DNA of 64,000 nucleotides from Kineobactrum sediminis (GTDB taxonomy: Bacteria > Pseudomonadota > Gammaproteobacteria > Pseudomonadales > Halieaceae): contig NZ_PKLZ01000003.1 in NCBI RefSeq assembly GCF_002868715.1, forward strand, positions 62,001 to 126,000, read 5' to 3'. The notes below the pieces were generated by a model. The model was not told the DNA's origin. It searched no databases and was given only the letters and a program-made list of their open reading frames with translations. Every line of letters starts with the position of its first letter. The stretch's first letter is position 1. The translations under genes were made by a program, and so were the position numbers. Below, piece after piece: positions 1-9,164 of this stretch.

Positions 1-130
1 CATGGCACCGCTGGCGGAAATTGCCAGTATCAGTTCCCGGCTTATCGTGAACAAGGCGGCCATGCGTTCTCACTACGCCCATATCCAGGGCCTGATCGAC
101 AGCCTGTCGGCCGTCGTCGGAGAGGTTTGA
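1..130 (+). CDS. hisG: ATP phosphoribosyltransferase HisG, C-terminal fragment (cut by window edge)
   Basis: Only the last 42 residues lie in the window, in the frame beginning at base 2 and ending at the TGA at 128-130. The readable tail has the [10 protein letters not shown]-type segment typical of the end of the short-form HisG catalytic domain. HisG catalyses the first step of histidine biosynthesis (ATP + PRPP to phosphoribosyl-ATP). It ends one base before the hisD start codon, so the two genes are in one operon, as in Pseudomonas. Identification rests on this short tail plus context. Confidence 0.8.
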   Translation, partial: MAPLAEIASISSRLIVNKAAMRSHYAHIQGLIDSLSAVVGEV

Positions 131-131
131 A

Positions 132-1430
132 ATGCAGCGCCTCGATACCCGGGATAGTGATTTTGCGCAACGCCTGGCCCGGCTTACCGAATGGGAGCAG
201 GGGCTTGATGAGGCGGTTAACACCACCGTAGCGGCCATTCTGTCTGCGGTACAACAGCGCGGCGATGCGGCAGTGCTGGAATACACGGCCCGCCTTGACC
301 ATTTGCAGGCGGCGACCATGGCCGAACTTGAGGTGTCCGCGGCCCATCTCGAGGCGGCACTGGCAGCAATCCCGGTGCAGCAGCGCGAGGCCCTGGAGCA
401 GGCGGCGGAACGGATACGCAGCTATCACCAGCATCAGCTGCAGGAGAGCTGGGAATACCGCGACGCCGAGGGCAACCTGCTGGGGCAAAAGATCACCGCC
501 CTGGATCGGGTTGGCATCTATGTGCCGGGCGGGAAGGCCAGCTATCCGTCCTCGGTATTGATGAACGCGCTGCCGGCGAAAGTGGCCGGGGTCGCTGAAA
601 TCATCATGGTGGTGCCGGCGCCGGGCGGGGAGTTGAGCGACCTGGTGCTGGCGGCGGCGGCAGTCGCCGGCGTCGATCGGGTATTCACTATCGGTGGCGC
701 CCAGGCCGTGGCCGCACTCGCATTTGGTACCGAGACGGTGCCCGCGGTAGACAAGATCGTCGGCCCGGGCAATATCTACGTTGCCACCGCCAAGCGCCAG
801 GTGTTCGGTCGGGTAGGCATCGACATGATCGCCGGACCCTCGGAAATCCTGGTTATCTGCGACGGTGCCACCAATCCCGAGTGGATCGCGATGGACCTTT
901 TTTCCCAGGCCGAACACGACGAAAATGCCCAGGCAATCCTGTTATGCCCGGATGCGGATTACCTTGATGAAGTGCAGGCTTGTATTGATCGCCTGCTGCC
1001 CACCATGGAGCGGGCGGACATCATTCGCGCTTCCCTGGCCGCGCGCGGTGCCCTGGTGCTGACCCGTGACCTGGCAGAGGCAGTGGCGATCAGTAACCAG
1101 CTGGCTCCGGAGCACCTGGAGCTGTCAGTGCTGGATCCGGAGGCGCTGTTGCCACTGGTGCGGCACGCCGGGGCGATCTTCATGGGTCGCTTCACCTCCG
1201 AGAGCCTGGGTGATTATTGCGCCGGACCCAATCACGTATTACCAACCTCTCGCAGCGCGCGGTTCTTTTCGCCACTGGGCGTGTACGACTTCCAGAAACG
1301 CAGTTCATTGATCATGTGCAGCGAACAGGGGGTACAGTCACTGGGGCGTATCGCCTCGGTACTGGCCCGGGGTGAGCAGCTCACGGCCCACGCCCGCAGT
1401 GCTGAAATGCGCCTGCAGCAGGACGACTGA
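132..1430 (+). CDS. hisD: Histidinol dehydrogenase HisD
   Basis: 432 aa, the usual length of the family. Catalyses the last two oxidations of histidine synthesis, L-histidinol to L-histidine, with NAD and a zinc ion in the cytoplasm. Recognisable blocks include [32 protein letters not shown], the zinc-ligand segment [10 protein letters not shown], and LAPEHLEL with the catalytic Glu-His pair. The ATG follows hisG by one base. No hisC follows: the next gene, on the other strand, is a protease, so the operon stops here, unlike hisG-hisD-hisC in P. aeruginosa. Confidence 0.98.
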   Translation: MQRLDTRDSDFAQRLARLTEWEQGLDEAVNTTVAAILSAVQQRGDAAVLEYTARLDHLQAATMAELEVSAAHLEAALAAIPVQQREALEQAAERIRSYHQHQLQESWEYRDAEGNLLGQKITALDRVGIYVPGGKASYPSSVLMNALPAKVAGVAEIIMVVPAPGGELSDLVLAAAAVAGVDRVFTIGGAQAVAALAFGTETVPAVDKIVGPGNIYVATAKRQVFGRVGIDMIAGPSEILVICDGATNPEWIAMDLFSQAEHDENAQAILLCPDADYLDEVQACIDRLLPTMERADIIRASLAARGALVLTRDLAEAVAISNQLAPEHLELSVLDPEALLPLVRHAGAIFMGRFTSESLGDYCAGPNHVLPTSRSARFFSPLGVYDFQKRSSLIMCSEQGVQSLGRIASVLARGEQLTAHARSAEMRLQQDD

Positions 1431-1443
1431 CACCGACAGGCCC

Positions 1444-2577
1444 CTAACGGCTGGGCGATTGTCGCAACGTGCCGACAATGGCCCGTAAATCAATCGATTG
1501 CTGGTTGCGCTGTACGGTGATCTCAATATTGTCGCCGGGGCGCAGTTGTGCGATACGGTGCATGGTCAGGCGACCATCCCGAGCCGGTTCGCCATCAATA
1601 TGGGTGATGATGTCGCCCACCTGGATCCCCGCTCGCTGGGCCGGGCCGCCTTCAGCGACGGCGGTGACTTCCAGCAGCTGGGCCGATGGGCCGCTGCCGT
1701 CGACACCTCGTACCGGCCCGACACTCACCCCCAGCCAGCCGCGAATGACTTCGCCGTAGCGAATAAGGTCGTCCATCACAAACAGTGCCAGGTTGGCGGG
1801 AATGGCGAGGCTGATGCCGATGCCGGTTGGGGTACCCCTCGCCGGTTCATTGCCGGTATAGATCAGGGTATTGATGCCCAGCAACTGGCCCCGGGTATTG
1901 ATCAGGGCGCCCCCGGAATTGCCCAGGTGAATGGTGGCGTCGGTTTGAATGTAATCTTCATACAGCGATAGCTGCAGGCCATAGCGTCCGAGTGCGGACA
2001 CGATACCCTGGGTGACCGAGTGGCCGAAGCCCAGCGGGTTACCGATGGCGAGCACGACATCGCCCACCCGGGCAGTATCGGAATTGGCGAGGGCTATCGG
2101 CTGCAGGTCGGGAAGCTTGATCTGGAGTACCGCCAGGTCAGTAGCGGGATCGGTGCCAATGACCACCGCATTGGCGGAGCGACCATCGTGGAGCAGTACC
2201 TCAATGGCATCCGCTTCGTGAATCACATGATTATTGGTCAGCACATGGCCCTGGTCAGTCATGATCACGCCGGAGCCCAGTGAGCGTTCAATGCGCTGGC
2301 GTTGTGGCGCCTGGCTGGAGAATGGATTGGTGCGGGTCCCGCCTGGCCGTGTCGGTATCAGTTTGGCGGTGTAAATGTTGACAACGGCCGGGGTTGCCTG
2401 GTGTACCGCGGTTGCATAACTGCCGGTCTCGGTGGCCATGCGCGCATTACCCTCGGGCGGCAGTACCCACCGATCCAGGATCAGCAGGGCCGCCAGCAGG
2501 CCGGCAATGGTGGGCCAGGTGATGAAACGCAGGCTGGGGGGCATAGTACGAAGCCATTTGTTGATGTAGCCGCCCAT
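1444..2577 (-). CDS. algW: Periplasmic membrane-anchored HtrA-type serine protease (DegS/AlgW)
   Basis: 377 aa. One N-terminal membrane anchor (about residues 18-35), a trypsin-like domain with catalytic triad His117 (NNHVI), Asp147 (DPATDLAV) and Ser221 (GNSGGAL), then a single PDZ domain (about 275-365). One PDZ and a TM anchor fit DegS/AlgW, the sensor protease that cuts the anti-sigma factor RseA/MucA when its PDZ binds misfolded outer-membrane protein C-termini. DegP/DegQ, with two PDZ domains and a cleaved signal, fit less well. The start is uncertain: an ATG 11 codons downstream (2544) is possible and neither has a good ribosome site. Neighbourhood (zapG, zapE, rplM nearby) matches degS/algW loci. 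Confidence 0.9.
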   Translation of the reverse strand: MGGYINKWLRTMPPSLRFITWPTIAGLLAALLILDRWVLPPEGNARMATETGSYATAVHQATPAVVNIYTAKLIPTRPGGTRTNPFSSQAPQRQRIERSLGSGVIMTDQGHVLTNNHVIHEADAIEVLLHDGRSANAVVIGTDPATDLAVLQIKLPDLQPIALANSDTARVGDVVLAIGNPLGFGHSVTQGIVSALGRYGLQLSLYEDYIQTDATIHLGNSGGALINTRGQLLGINTLIYTGNEPARGTPTGIGISLAIPANLALFVMDDLIRYGEVIRGWLGVSVGPVRGVDGSGPSAQLLEVTAVAEGGPAQRAGIQVGDIITHIDGEPARDGRLTMHRIAQLRPGDNIEITVQRNQQSIDLRAIVGTLRQSPSR

Positions 2578-2646
2578 TGTATATGATGGCGGCCTTCACG
2601 GCAGCCGCAAGCCCGGCTTTCATTAGATTTAGCAGGAGCGTTAACT

Positions 2647-3408
2647 ATGTCCGTTGCACTCGATGAGCTGGTTGGTCACCTGGAAGAGACCCTGCAGCCG
2701 CAGCGTTTCCAGGATTACTGCCCCAACGGGCTGCAGGTACAGGGAAAGCCCCGGGTTGCTCGCCTGGTGACCGGTGTTACCGCGTGTCAGGCGCTGCTGG
2801 ATGCCGCCATAGCCTGGCAGGCCGATGCGGTGCTGGTGCATCACGGCTATTTCTGGAAAGGCGAGTCGCCGTTGATAGTGGGCATGAAACGTCGCCGCCT
2901 GGGGCTTCTGTTGCAGCACGACGTCAGTCTCCTGGCCTATCACCTGCCGCTGGACGCGCATGTCGAACTGGGTAATAACGCCTGTCTTGGTAAACTCCTG
3001 GGTATCGTTGAGCAGTTTCCGATGGATCCATCAAAACCCGAGGCGCTGGGTAATATTGGCAGCCTGCCCGGACCGGTGCTGGCGTCGGCCCTGGTAAGTC
3101 GGCTGGCGACCCTGACCGGGCGGGCACCGTTGTATATCGGGGACCCTGATCGCCCGGTGCAGCGCCTCGCCTGGTGCACTGGCGCGGCACAGTCCTGGAT
3201 AGAGGCTGCCTACGCCGCCGGCGCCGACCTGTTCATTACCGGTGAGGCTTCGGAACAGACGGTGCACTTTGCGCGGGAAGAGGGGATCGGTTTCATCGCC
3301 GCCGGCCACCATGCCACTGAACGCTATGGGGTCCAGGCCCTGGGTGAGCATCTCGCGGGCCATTTTGGTATTGAGCACCGCTTTATCGATATTGAAAACC
3401 CGGTATGA
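2647..3408 (+). CDS. Nif3-like dinuclear metal centre protein (YbgI family)
   Basis: 253 aa, full length for the bacterial Nif3/YbgI family (about 247 aa). Family hallmarks are visible: the early YCPNGLQV motif, the metal-binding HHGYFW block, the LLAYHLPLDAH segment and the C-terminal AAGHHATERYG block that supplies further metal ligands. Family members form hexameric toroids with a two-metal site; the physiological reaction is unsettled, with GTP cyclohydrolase-like activity often annotated without proof. The gene is divergent from the DegS/AlgW-type protease. The preceding AGGAG is a plausible ribosome site. Confidence 0.9.
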   Translation: MSVALDELVGHLEETLQPQRFQDYCPNGLQVQGKPRVARLVTGVTACQALLDAAIAWQADAVLVHHGYFWKGESPLIVGMKRRRLGLLLQHDVSLLAYHLPLDAHVELGNNACLGKLLGIVEQFPMDPSKPEALGNIGSLPGPVLASALVSRLATLTGRAPLYIGDPDRPVQRLAWCTGAAQSWIEAAYAAGADLFITGEASEQTVHFAREEGIGFIAAGHHATERYGVQALGEHLAGHFGIEHRFIDIENPV

Positions 3409-3430
3409 CCCCGCCTGGGATCGGCCGCCA

Positions 3431-3898
3431 TCAATCGTTGGCGGTCCTGGCTTCGAGTGGCTTATGCTGCCGGTCGATGCCGAATTCTTCGTTCAGCATA
3501 CCCTTTTCTTCCGGCGAGGTTTTCGGCGCGTAGTCCAGGGGGGGCTTGATCTGGGCGAGGTGTGCGGGGATTTCACCGTCACTGTTGCGGCTTTCAAGCA
3601 TGGCCAAAGATACCGGACCCCGCTCCTGGCAGAGGTTTGCAGCACCTGAAGCCAGGTGATTGTGCACATTCCGGTAGCTGTCGGTCAGGTTGTTCAGCAA
3701 GCTGGCGGCCTGGGTAAAGTGCTCAACGACCTCTTCCTCGTAGGCGCGTTTGTCCTGCTTGAGCCGGTCGAGCTCGCGCTCGGTTTCCCTCAGGCTTTTG
3801 GTGCTTGCCGACAGGCGTTTACCCAGCAGCAGGCCGATAGCGGAGCCGGCCGCGAGTGCAATGATGCCGGTAGCGACGAGAATTGTCAGACTATACAC
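3431..3898 (-). CDS. zapG: ZapG (YhcB, DUF1043) envelope/division coordination protein
   Basis: 155 aa. GTG start at 3898 supported by GAGGAA six bases upstream. One N-terminal membrane helix (about residues 4-25) is followed by a coiled-coil cytoplasmic region rich in Glu/Arg/Lys (about 28-75) and the conserved HFTQAASLLNNLTDSYRNVH block diagnostic of DUF1043. In E. coli YhcB/ZapG is an inner-membrane protein linking elongation, division and LPS balance. A TATACT-like minus-strand -10 element lies at about 3934-3939. Divergent from zapE, the same partner as in E. coli. Confidence 0.93.
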   Translation of the reverse strand: MYSLTILVATGIIALAAGSAIGLLLGKRLSASTKSLRETERELDRLKQDKRAYEEEVVEHFTQAASLLNNLTDSYRNVHNHLASGAANLCQERGPVSLAMLESRNSDGEIPAHLAQIKPPLDYAPKTSPEEKGMLNEEFGIDRQHKPLEARTAND

Positions 3899-4131
3899 AG
3901 GGGTTCCTCATTAAAGCGGGTTAAGGCAGGTGCAGTATACCGTAATCCGGCCCGGACTCTAGACCGGCTCGTGCTCAAAACAGCACCGAGCTCCAAAAAA
4001 TAGTGTCGCATCAAACCCGTTTGCCGGCTGGCGCGGCGTCCGACGTTGCCAAGAAATGCTCCCGCAGGTAGAGTGTCCGCCGATTTGCAACCCTCTCGCG
4101 ACGAAATGGAACTCCGGTGGCCACGACTGGC

Positions 4132-5217
4132 ATGACCCCCTGGCAGCGCTATCAGGCTGACCTCGAGCAGCCCGACTTTGTGCATGATCAGGCGCAGGAA
4201 GAGGCGGTGCGCTTGTTGCAGGAGCTTTATGACCGTTTGCTGGCCCGGCACCGGCAGTCGTTGCGCTGGTGGCAGCGGCTGCGCCGGTCGACGCCCGAGC
4301 CCGAGATCGGCCTGTACCTGTGGGGTGGGGTCGGCCGTGGCAAGACCTATCTGGTGGATACGTTCTACGAATGCCTGCCGCTGCCGAACAAGACACGGGT
4401 ACACTTTCACCGTTTCATGCAACGCGTTCATGTGCAGTTGAGGGAATTCGCCGGTGAGAAGAACCCGCTGGAGCTGGTTGCCGATCAGCTCGCGAGTGAA
4501 GCCGGCGTGATATGCTTTGACGAATTCTTTGTTACCGATATTGCTGATGCAATGATCCTGGGGGGGCTGATGGAAGCCCTGTTCGAGCGCGGCGTGACGC
4601 TGGTGGCCACGTCCAACATAGAGCCCCACCGCCTCTACGAGAACGGTTTGCAGCGGCAGCGTTTCCTGCCGGCGATCGCCCTGATTGAACGCTACACCAA
4701 AGTGGTGAATGTCGATGCCGGGGTTGACTATCGCCTGCGCACACTCGAGCAGGCGGAGCTGTATCATTGCCCGCTTGACGAGGCCGCAGATCTCAGTCTG
4801 CGGCAGAGCTTCGAGCGCCTGGCGCCGCATCCCGGACATGCCGGCGCAAGCCTGTCGGTCAATGGGCGCGAATTGCGCACCCGCAGCCTGGCGGACGACG
4901 TGGTGTGGTTTGATTTCGCCGAGCTGTGTGAGGGGCCGCGTTCGCAGAATGATTACATTGAGCTGGCGCGAATTTTTCATGCCGTGGTGCTATCCGCAGT
5001 GCCGGCTATGGGTTCAGCCAATGATGATGCCGCCCGTCGCTTCATCAACCTGGTGGATGAATTCTACGATCGCAATGTAAAACTGGTAATGGCTGCTGAC
5101 AGGCCCTTGCTGGAACTGTATGATGGGCGCCGCCTGAGGTTCGAGTTCCAGCGGACCGTGTCCCGTTTGCAGGAAATGCAGTCGCACGAGTACCTGGCCA
5201 GGGAGCATCGTCCCTGA
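4132..5217 (+). CDS. zapE: ZapE, AFG1-type division ATPase
   Basis: About 361 aa. P-loop GGVGRGKTYLVD, Walker B ICFDEFFVTDIADAM and sensor ATSN motifs place it in the AFG1/ZapE family of AAA-like ATPases. E. coli ZapE joins the divisome late and destabilises FtsZ polymers in an ATP-dependent way. I chose ATG 4132 (MTPWQRYQADL) because homologues start at this motif; an in-frame GTG five codons upstream (4117) is an alternative. It faces zapG and precedes the rplM promoter region. Confidence 0.95.
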   Translation: MTPWQRYQADLEQPDFVHDQAQEEAVRLLQELYDRLLARHRQSLRWWQRLRRSTPEPEIGLYLWGGVGRGKTYLVDTFYECLPLPNKTRVHFHRFMQRVHVQLREFAGEKNPLELVADQLASEAGVICFDEFFVTDIADAMILGGLMEALFERGVTLVATSNIEPHRLYENGLQRQRFLPAIALIERYTKVVNVDAGVDYRLRTLEQAELYHCPLDEAADLSLRQSFERLAPHPGHAGASLSVNGRELRTRSLADDVVWFDFAELCEGPRSQNDYIELARIFHAVVLSAVPAMGSANDDAARRFINLVDEFYDRNVKLVMAADRPLLELYDGRRLRFEFQRTVSRLQEMQSHEYLAREHRP

Positions 5218-5307
5218 GTGGCTGCGTCACGGCGGGGACGTGACCGCGCGGTGCCCTCATGCGGCCGGCAGGCGCTGTGCGGCATGACAACAATGTTTTT
5301 TTTGAGC

Positions 5308-5336
5308 TTGAAAAGCGGCGAGTGAAGCAGTAGTAT
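5308..5336 (+). promoter_or_regulatory. Candidate sigma-70 promoter of rplM-rpsI
   Basis: TTGAAA (5308-5313), 17-bp spacer, TAGTAT (5331-5336), 41 bases before the rplM ATG. The only good -35/-10 pair in the 160-bp gap after zapE, preceded by an AT-rich T-run. Confidence 0.5.
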
Positions 5337-5377
5337 TCGCCCTCTTGAAATTGGAGCCCTCCACAAGGCGTTTATTG

Positions 5378-5806
5378 ATGAAAACTTTTAGTGCCAAAGC
5401 CGAAGATGTGACCCACGACTGGTTCGTGGTCGACGCTTCCGACAAGACCCTGGGGCGCCTGGCGAGTGAGATTGCACGTCGTCTGCGCGGCAAACACAAG
5501 GCAGAATACACACCTCACGTTGATACCGGCGACTATATCGTGGTCATCAACGCCGAGAAGATACAGGTGACTGGCGCCAAGGCGTCGGACAAAATGTATC
5601 ACCACCACACCGGTTTCATCGGTGGCCTGAAGTCTATTTCCTTCGAGAAGCTTATCGTCAAGGCGCCTGAGCGGGTCCTGCAGACCGCCGTCAAGGGCAT
5701 GTTGCCGCGCAACCCTCTGGGTCGGGCCATGTTCAAGAAGCTGAAGGTGTATGCGGGCAATGAGCATCCGCATACCGCGCAGCAGCCGCAAGCACTGAAC
5801 ATCTAA
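5378..5806 (+). CDS. rplM: 50S ribosomal protein L13
   Basis: 142 aa, exactly the usual L13 length from ATG 5378 ([10 protein letters not shown]). L13 is an early-assembly protein of the large subunit that binds 23S rRNA. The family segments [29 protein letters not shown] and [20 protein letters not shown] are intact. A TTG 11 codons upstream is in frame but is not needed. Followed 12 bases later by rpsI in the near-universal rplM-rpsI operon. Confidence 0.99.
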   Translation: MKTFSAKAEDVTHDWFVVDASDKTLGRLASEIARRLRGKHKAEYTPHVDTGDYIVVINAEKIQVTGAKASDKMYHHHTGFIGGLKSISFEKLIVKAPERVLQTAVKGMLPRNPLGRAMFKKLKVYAGNEHPHTAQQPQALNI

Positions 5807-5818
5807 CGGAAACTATTT

Positions 5819-6211
5819 ATGTCAGCAACCCAGTATTACGGAACCGGTCGTCGCAAGACATCCACTGCCCGCGTCTTCATCAAGAACGGCGAAGGCAGCA
5901 TCACGGTGAACAAGCGTCCCCTCGACCAGTACTTTGGCCGTGAAGTCGCGCGCATGATCGTGCGCCAGCCGCTTGAGCTGGTAGAGCTGGTCAGCAAGTT
6001 TGACATCAATGTGACCGTGGAAGGCGGTGGCAGCTTCGGCCAGGCCGGCGCCATTCGCCACGGGATTACCCGCGCCCTCATGGACTACGATGAGTCACTG
6101 CGTGGCGTCCTGCGTCGTGCCGGCTACGTCACCCGTGATGCCCGGGAAGTTGAGCGCAAGAAAGTGGGTCTGCGCAAGGCACGTAAGCGTCCCCAGTACT
6201 CCAAGCGCTGA
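5819..6211 (+). CDS. rpsI: 30S ribosomal protein S9
   Basis: 130 aa, normal length. Starts at ATG 5819 and ends with the basic [12 protein letters not shown] tail that reaches the P-site tRNA in the small subunit. The blocks [16 protein letters not shown] and [14 protein letters not shown] are diagnostic. Second gene of the rplM-rpsI operon, followed by a hairpin terminator. Confidence 0.99.
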   Translation: MSATQYYGTGRRKTSTARVFIKNGEGSITVNKRPLDQYFGREVARMIVRQPLELVELVSKFDINVTVEGGGSFGQAGAIRHGITRALMDYDESLRGVLRRAGYVTRDAREVERKKVGLRKARKRPQYSKR

Positions 6212-6251
6212 GTGCGGTTGGCCTTTCAGGCCGGCTGCCATGTCTCGAAGA

Positions 6252-6285
6252 CGTCCGGTTTGGAAATCAGGCCGGGCGTTTTTTT
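6252..6285 (+). terminator. Rho-independent terminator after rpsI
   Basis: Stem CGTCCGG (6252-6258) pairs with CCGGGCG (6272-6278), including one G-U pair, over a 13-base loop, and runs directly into seven T residues (6279-6285). Confidence 0.75.
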
Positions 6286-6340
6286 GTTTTGGGAAAGCGT
6301 CATTGGTACGTCTTCCCGGCCCGTAAATCGGGCATCTGCC

Positions 6341-6369
6341 TTGTTACCAACAGGCAAAGTCATTACTAT
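6341..6369 (+). promoter_or_regulatory. Candidate sigma-70 promoter of the pet operon
   Basis: TTGTTA (6341-6346), 17-bp spacer, TACTAT (6364-6369), 75 bases before petA and downstream of the rpsI terminator. Confidence 0.4.
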
Positions 6370-6443
6370 TTGCACCGTTTTGCGAAGTGGTCCCCTCGGT
6401 CAGGCAGTTGCATGCACTGGGCCGGTAATTAGGAGAAGTAAGC

Positions 6444-7040
6444 ATGAGTAGCGATGGCGTTAACACTGGCAGGAGACGCTTCCTGACGGCTGCGACAAGC
6501 GTGGTAGGCGTTGCCGGTATTGTCGGTGTGGCGGTGCCCTTTGTGGGTTCCTGGCGGCCCTCGGCCAAGGCCAAGGCGGCCGGTGCCCCGGTCAAAGCCG
6601 ATATCAGTAAACTGGAACCGGGCCAGATGATCGTGGTCGAGTGGCGCGGCAAGCCGGTCTATGTTCTGCACCGCACCGAGTCACAGCTGGCCGACCTCGA
6701 CAAGCTGACTGCCGAGCTGAAGGATCCGGATTCCTCCATATCCACCCAGCCCGATTACATCTCAGGGGTTGAGCGCGCCATTCGCCCGGCAATCCTGGTT
6801 GCCGAAGGGCTCTGCACCCACCTGGGGTGTGCCCCGAAATTCCGCCCCGAAGTGGGTGCGGCCGACCTCGGTGGCGACGAGTGGCTGGGTGGCTTCTTCT
6901 GCCCCTGTCACGGCTCCAAATTTGATTTGTCCGGCCGCGTTTATTCCGGCGTTCCGGCATCGACCAACCTGGTGATACCACCTTATTCCTATGAGAGTGA
7001 CGCCGTCCTGGTAATTGGCGTGGACGCGGAGGCAGCCTGA
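6444..7040 (+). CDS. petA: Ubiquinol-cytochrome c reductase Rieske iron-sulfur subunit
   Basis: 198 aa. The N-terminus has a twin-arginine-type motif (RRRFL, residues 10-14) before a hydrophobic helix that acts as Tat signal and membrane anchor. Both [2Fe-2S] ligand boxes are intact: CTHLGC and CPCHGS. It passes electrons from ubiquinol to cytochrome c1 in complex III at the periplasmic face. An AGGAGAAG ribosome site precedes the ATG, and the stop codon overlaps the next start (TGATG at 7038-7042), so the two genes are translationally coupled. Confidence 0.98.
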   Translation: MSSDGVNTGRRRFLTAATSVVGVAGIVGVAVPFVGSWRPSAKAKAAGAPVKADISKLEPGQMIVVEWRGKPVYVLHRTESQLADLDKLTAELKDPDSSISTQPDYISGVERAIRPAILVAEGLCTHLGCAPKFRPEVGAADLGGDEWLGGFFCPCHGSKFDLSGRVYSGVPASTNLVIPPYSYESDAVLVIGVDAEAA

Positions 7041-9079
7041 TGACCAAAGTACTTGTCGGATTACGCGATTGGGTTGATGAGCGCCTGCCTATCATGCGTG
7101 CGTGGAACACCCACATGGGGCAGTACTATGCCCCCAAGAACTTCAACTTCTGGTATTTTTTCGGGGTGTTGTCACTGGTCGTGCTGGTCAACCAGCTGCT
7201 GACCGGTATCTGGCTGACCATGAACTATACGCCCAGCGCAGAGGAGGCTTTCGCCTCCGTCGAATATATCATGCGCGACGTCGATTACGGCTGGATTCTG
7301 CGCTACATGCATTCGACCGGCGCCTCGGCATTCTTTGTCGTTGTCTACCTGCACATGTTCCGCGCCCTGATATACGGGTCATACAAGAAGCCCAGGGAGC
7401 TGATCTGGATCTTCGGCATGCTGATTTTCGTGGTGCTGATGGCCGAGGCGTTTGTCGGCTACGTGTTGCCCTGGGGGCAGATGTCCTACTGGGGTGCCCA
7501 GGTGATCATCTCCCTGTTCGGTGCCATCCCGGTGGTCGGTGAAGGCCTGGTGACCTGGATACGCGGTGACTTCCTGATTTCCGGGGCAACCCTGAACCGG
7601 TTCTTTGCACTGCACGTGGTTGCCCTGCCGATTGTGTTGCTGGCCCTGGTCGTACTGCACCTGCTGGCGCTGCACGAAGTAGGCTCCAATAACCCTGATG
7701 GCGTTGACATCAAGAAGCACAAGGGCCCCAATGGCGTGCCCCTGGACGGTGTGGCTTTCCATCCGTACTACTCGGTGCACGACCTGCAGGCCATTGCGGT
7801 ATTCCTGTTCATTTTCTGTGCGGTCATGTTCTTCATGCCGGAAATGGGAGGGTTCTTCCTGGAGTACGCCAACTTTGAAGAGGCCAACCCGCTGAAGACC
7901 CCGGACCATATTGCGCCGGTGTGGTATTTCACCCCGTTCTATTCGGTGCTGCGTGCGGTGCCGGACAAATTCTGGGGCTTTATCGCCTTTGCCGCCTCGG
8001 TCGCGATTCCCTTTATTCTCCCCTGGATGGATCGCAGCCCGGTAAGGTCCTGGCGCTATAGGGGCAACATCAACAAGGTGATGTTGATGCTGTTTGTCGC
8101 CTCATTCCTGATTCTGGGTGTGTTGGGGGTCAAGTCACCAACGCCTGAGCGCACCTTGCTGGCGCAGATATGCTCGGTATTCTACTTTGCCTTCTTCCTG
8201 TTGATGCCCATCTGGTCGTCGCTGGACAAGACCAAACCGGTGCCCGAGCGGATAACCATGGATGGAGGCATCGGCTTCTGGGGCAGTATGGGTGGCCTGG
8301 CGATTATCCTGGCGCTCACCTTCATACCGCTGAAGGTCGTCGGCGCCGAAGCTGCTTACAATTGTGGCAGTATTCCCTGCGATGAGATTGAAGTGGACCC
8401 CCTGGACCAGCCCTCGCTGCAAAATGGCGCCAAGGTGTACATGAATTACTGCATGGGGTGCCACTCCCTGCAATATTCGCGTTACCTGCGGGTGGCTGAA
8501 GACATCGGCATCCCGAAAGACCTGTTTGAAGCCAACCTGATGTTCGACCCGGATGTCAGGATCGGGTCGCTGATGCATAACGCCATGCCCAAGCCCGAAG
8601 CCAAGGTATGGTTCGGTGCGGCCCCCCCGGACCTGACCCTGGTGGCGCGCGCTCGCAACCCCGACTGGCTGTACACCTACCTGCGCACCTTCTATCGCGA
8701 CGACAGCCGCCCCTACGGTGTCAATAACAAGGTGTTCAAGGACGTGGGCATGCCCCATGTCCTGCTTGAACTGCAGGGGATGCAGGAATGTGCGATGGGA
8801 CCGGTCAAGGCCGCCAACGGCGGCATCAAGCGTGACCCGCTGACAGGCGAGCCAATCCTCGAGGACCCGTGTGGACGCTTCACCCTGAGTGAGGAAGGCA
8901 GCATGACGCCGGAACAGTTTGACGAGTCGATGTATGACCTGGTCAACTTCCTGGCGTATACTGCTGAACCGATGGCGGCGGAGCGCCAGCGCATCGGTAT
9001 CTTTGTGTTACTCTTCATAGCCCTGTTTTTTGTCTTCACCTGGCTGTTGAATCGCGAATACTGGAAAGATATACACTAA
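7040..9079 (+). CDS. petBC: Cytochrome b - cytochrome c1 fusion of the bc1 complex
   Basis: 679 aa in one uninterrupted frame. Residues about 1-405 are cytochrome b, with its haem-helix histidines, the WGAQVIISLFGAIP segment and an eighth TM helix. A short linker then leads to a ninth hydrophobic segment (about 413-434) ending in an AEA/A signal-peptidase-like site (436-439). From about 440 it is cytochrome c1, with haem site CMGCH (471-475), the PHVLLELQG block, and a C-terminal TM anchor (about 652-672). The topology works: eight helices leave the cytochrome b end in the cytoplasm, and the ninth exports the c1 domain. In most gammaproteobacteria petB and petC are separate. Bradyrhizobium fbcH is a known fusion that is cleaved after synthesis, and the AEA site suggests the same here (inference). 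Confidence 0.95.
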   Translation: MTKVLVGLRDWVDERLPIMRAWNTHMGQYYAPKNFNFWYFFGVLSLVVLVNQLLTGIWLTMNYTPSAEEAFASVEYIMRDVDYGWILRYMHSTGASAFFVVVYLHMFRALIYGSYKKPRELIWIFGMLIFVVLMAEAFVGYVLPWGQMSYWGAQVIISLFGAIPVVGEGLVTWIRGDFLISGATLNRFFALHVVALPIVLLALVVLHLLALHEVGSNNPDGVDIKKHKGPNGVPLDGVAFHPYYSVHDLQAIAVFLFIFCAVMFFMPEMGGFFLEYANFEEANPLKTPDHIAPVWYFTPFYSVLRAVPDKFWGFIAFAASVAIPFILPWMDRSPVRSWRYRGNINKVMLMLFVASFLILGVLGVKSPTPERTLLAQICSVFYFAFFLLMPIWSSLDKTKPVPERITMDGGIGFWGSMGGLAIILALTFIPLKVVGAEAAYNCGSIPCDEIEVDPLDQPSLQNGAKVYMNYCMGCHSLQYSRYLRVAEDIGIPKDLFEANLMFDPDVRIGSLMHNAMPKPEAKVWFGAAPPDLTLVARARNPDWLYTYLRTFYRDDSRPYGVNNKVFKDVGMPHVLLELQGMQECAMGPVKAANGGIKRDPLTGEPILEDPCGRFTLSEEGSMTPEQFDESMYDLVNFLAYTAEPMAAERQRIGIFVLLFIALFFVFTWLLNREYWKDIH

Positions 9080-9164
9080 TGCTTCCCTCTTACCGGCTGC
9101 GGCGATTGCTGCCGTGGCCCCTATCTGGCAAGACTGAGCTATGAAAAGATCCGAGGAAAACCCG

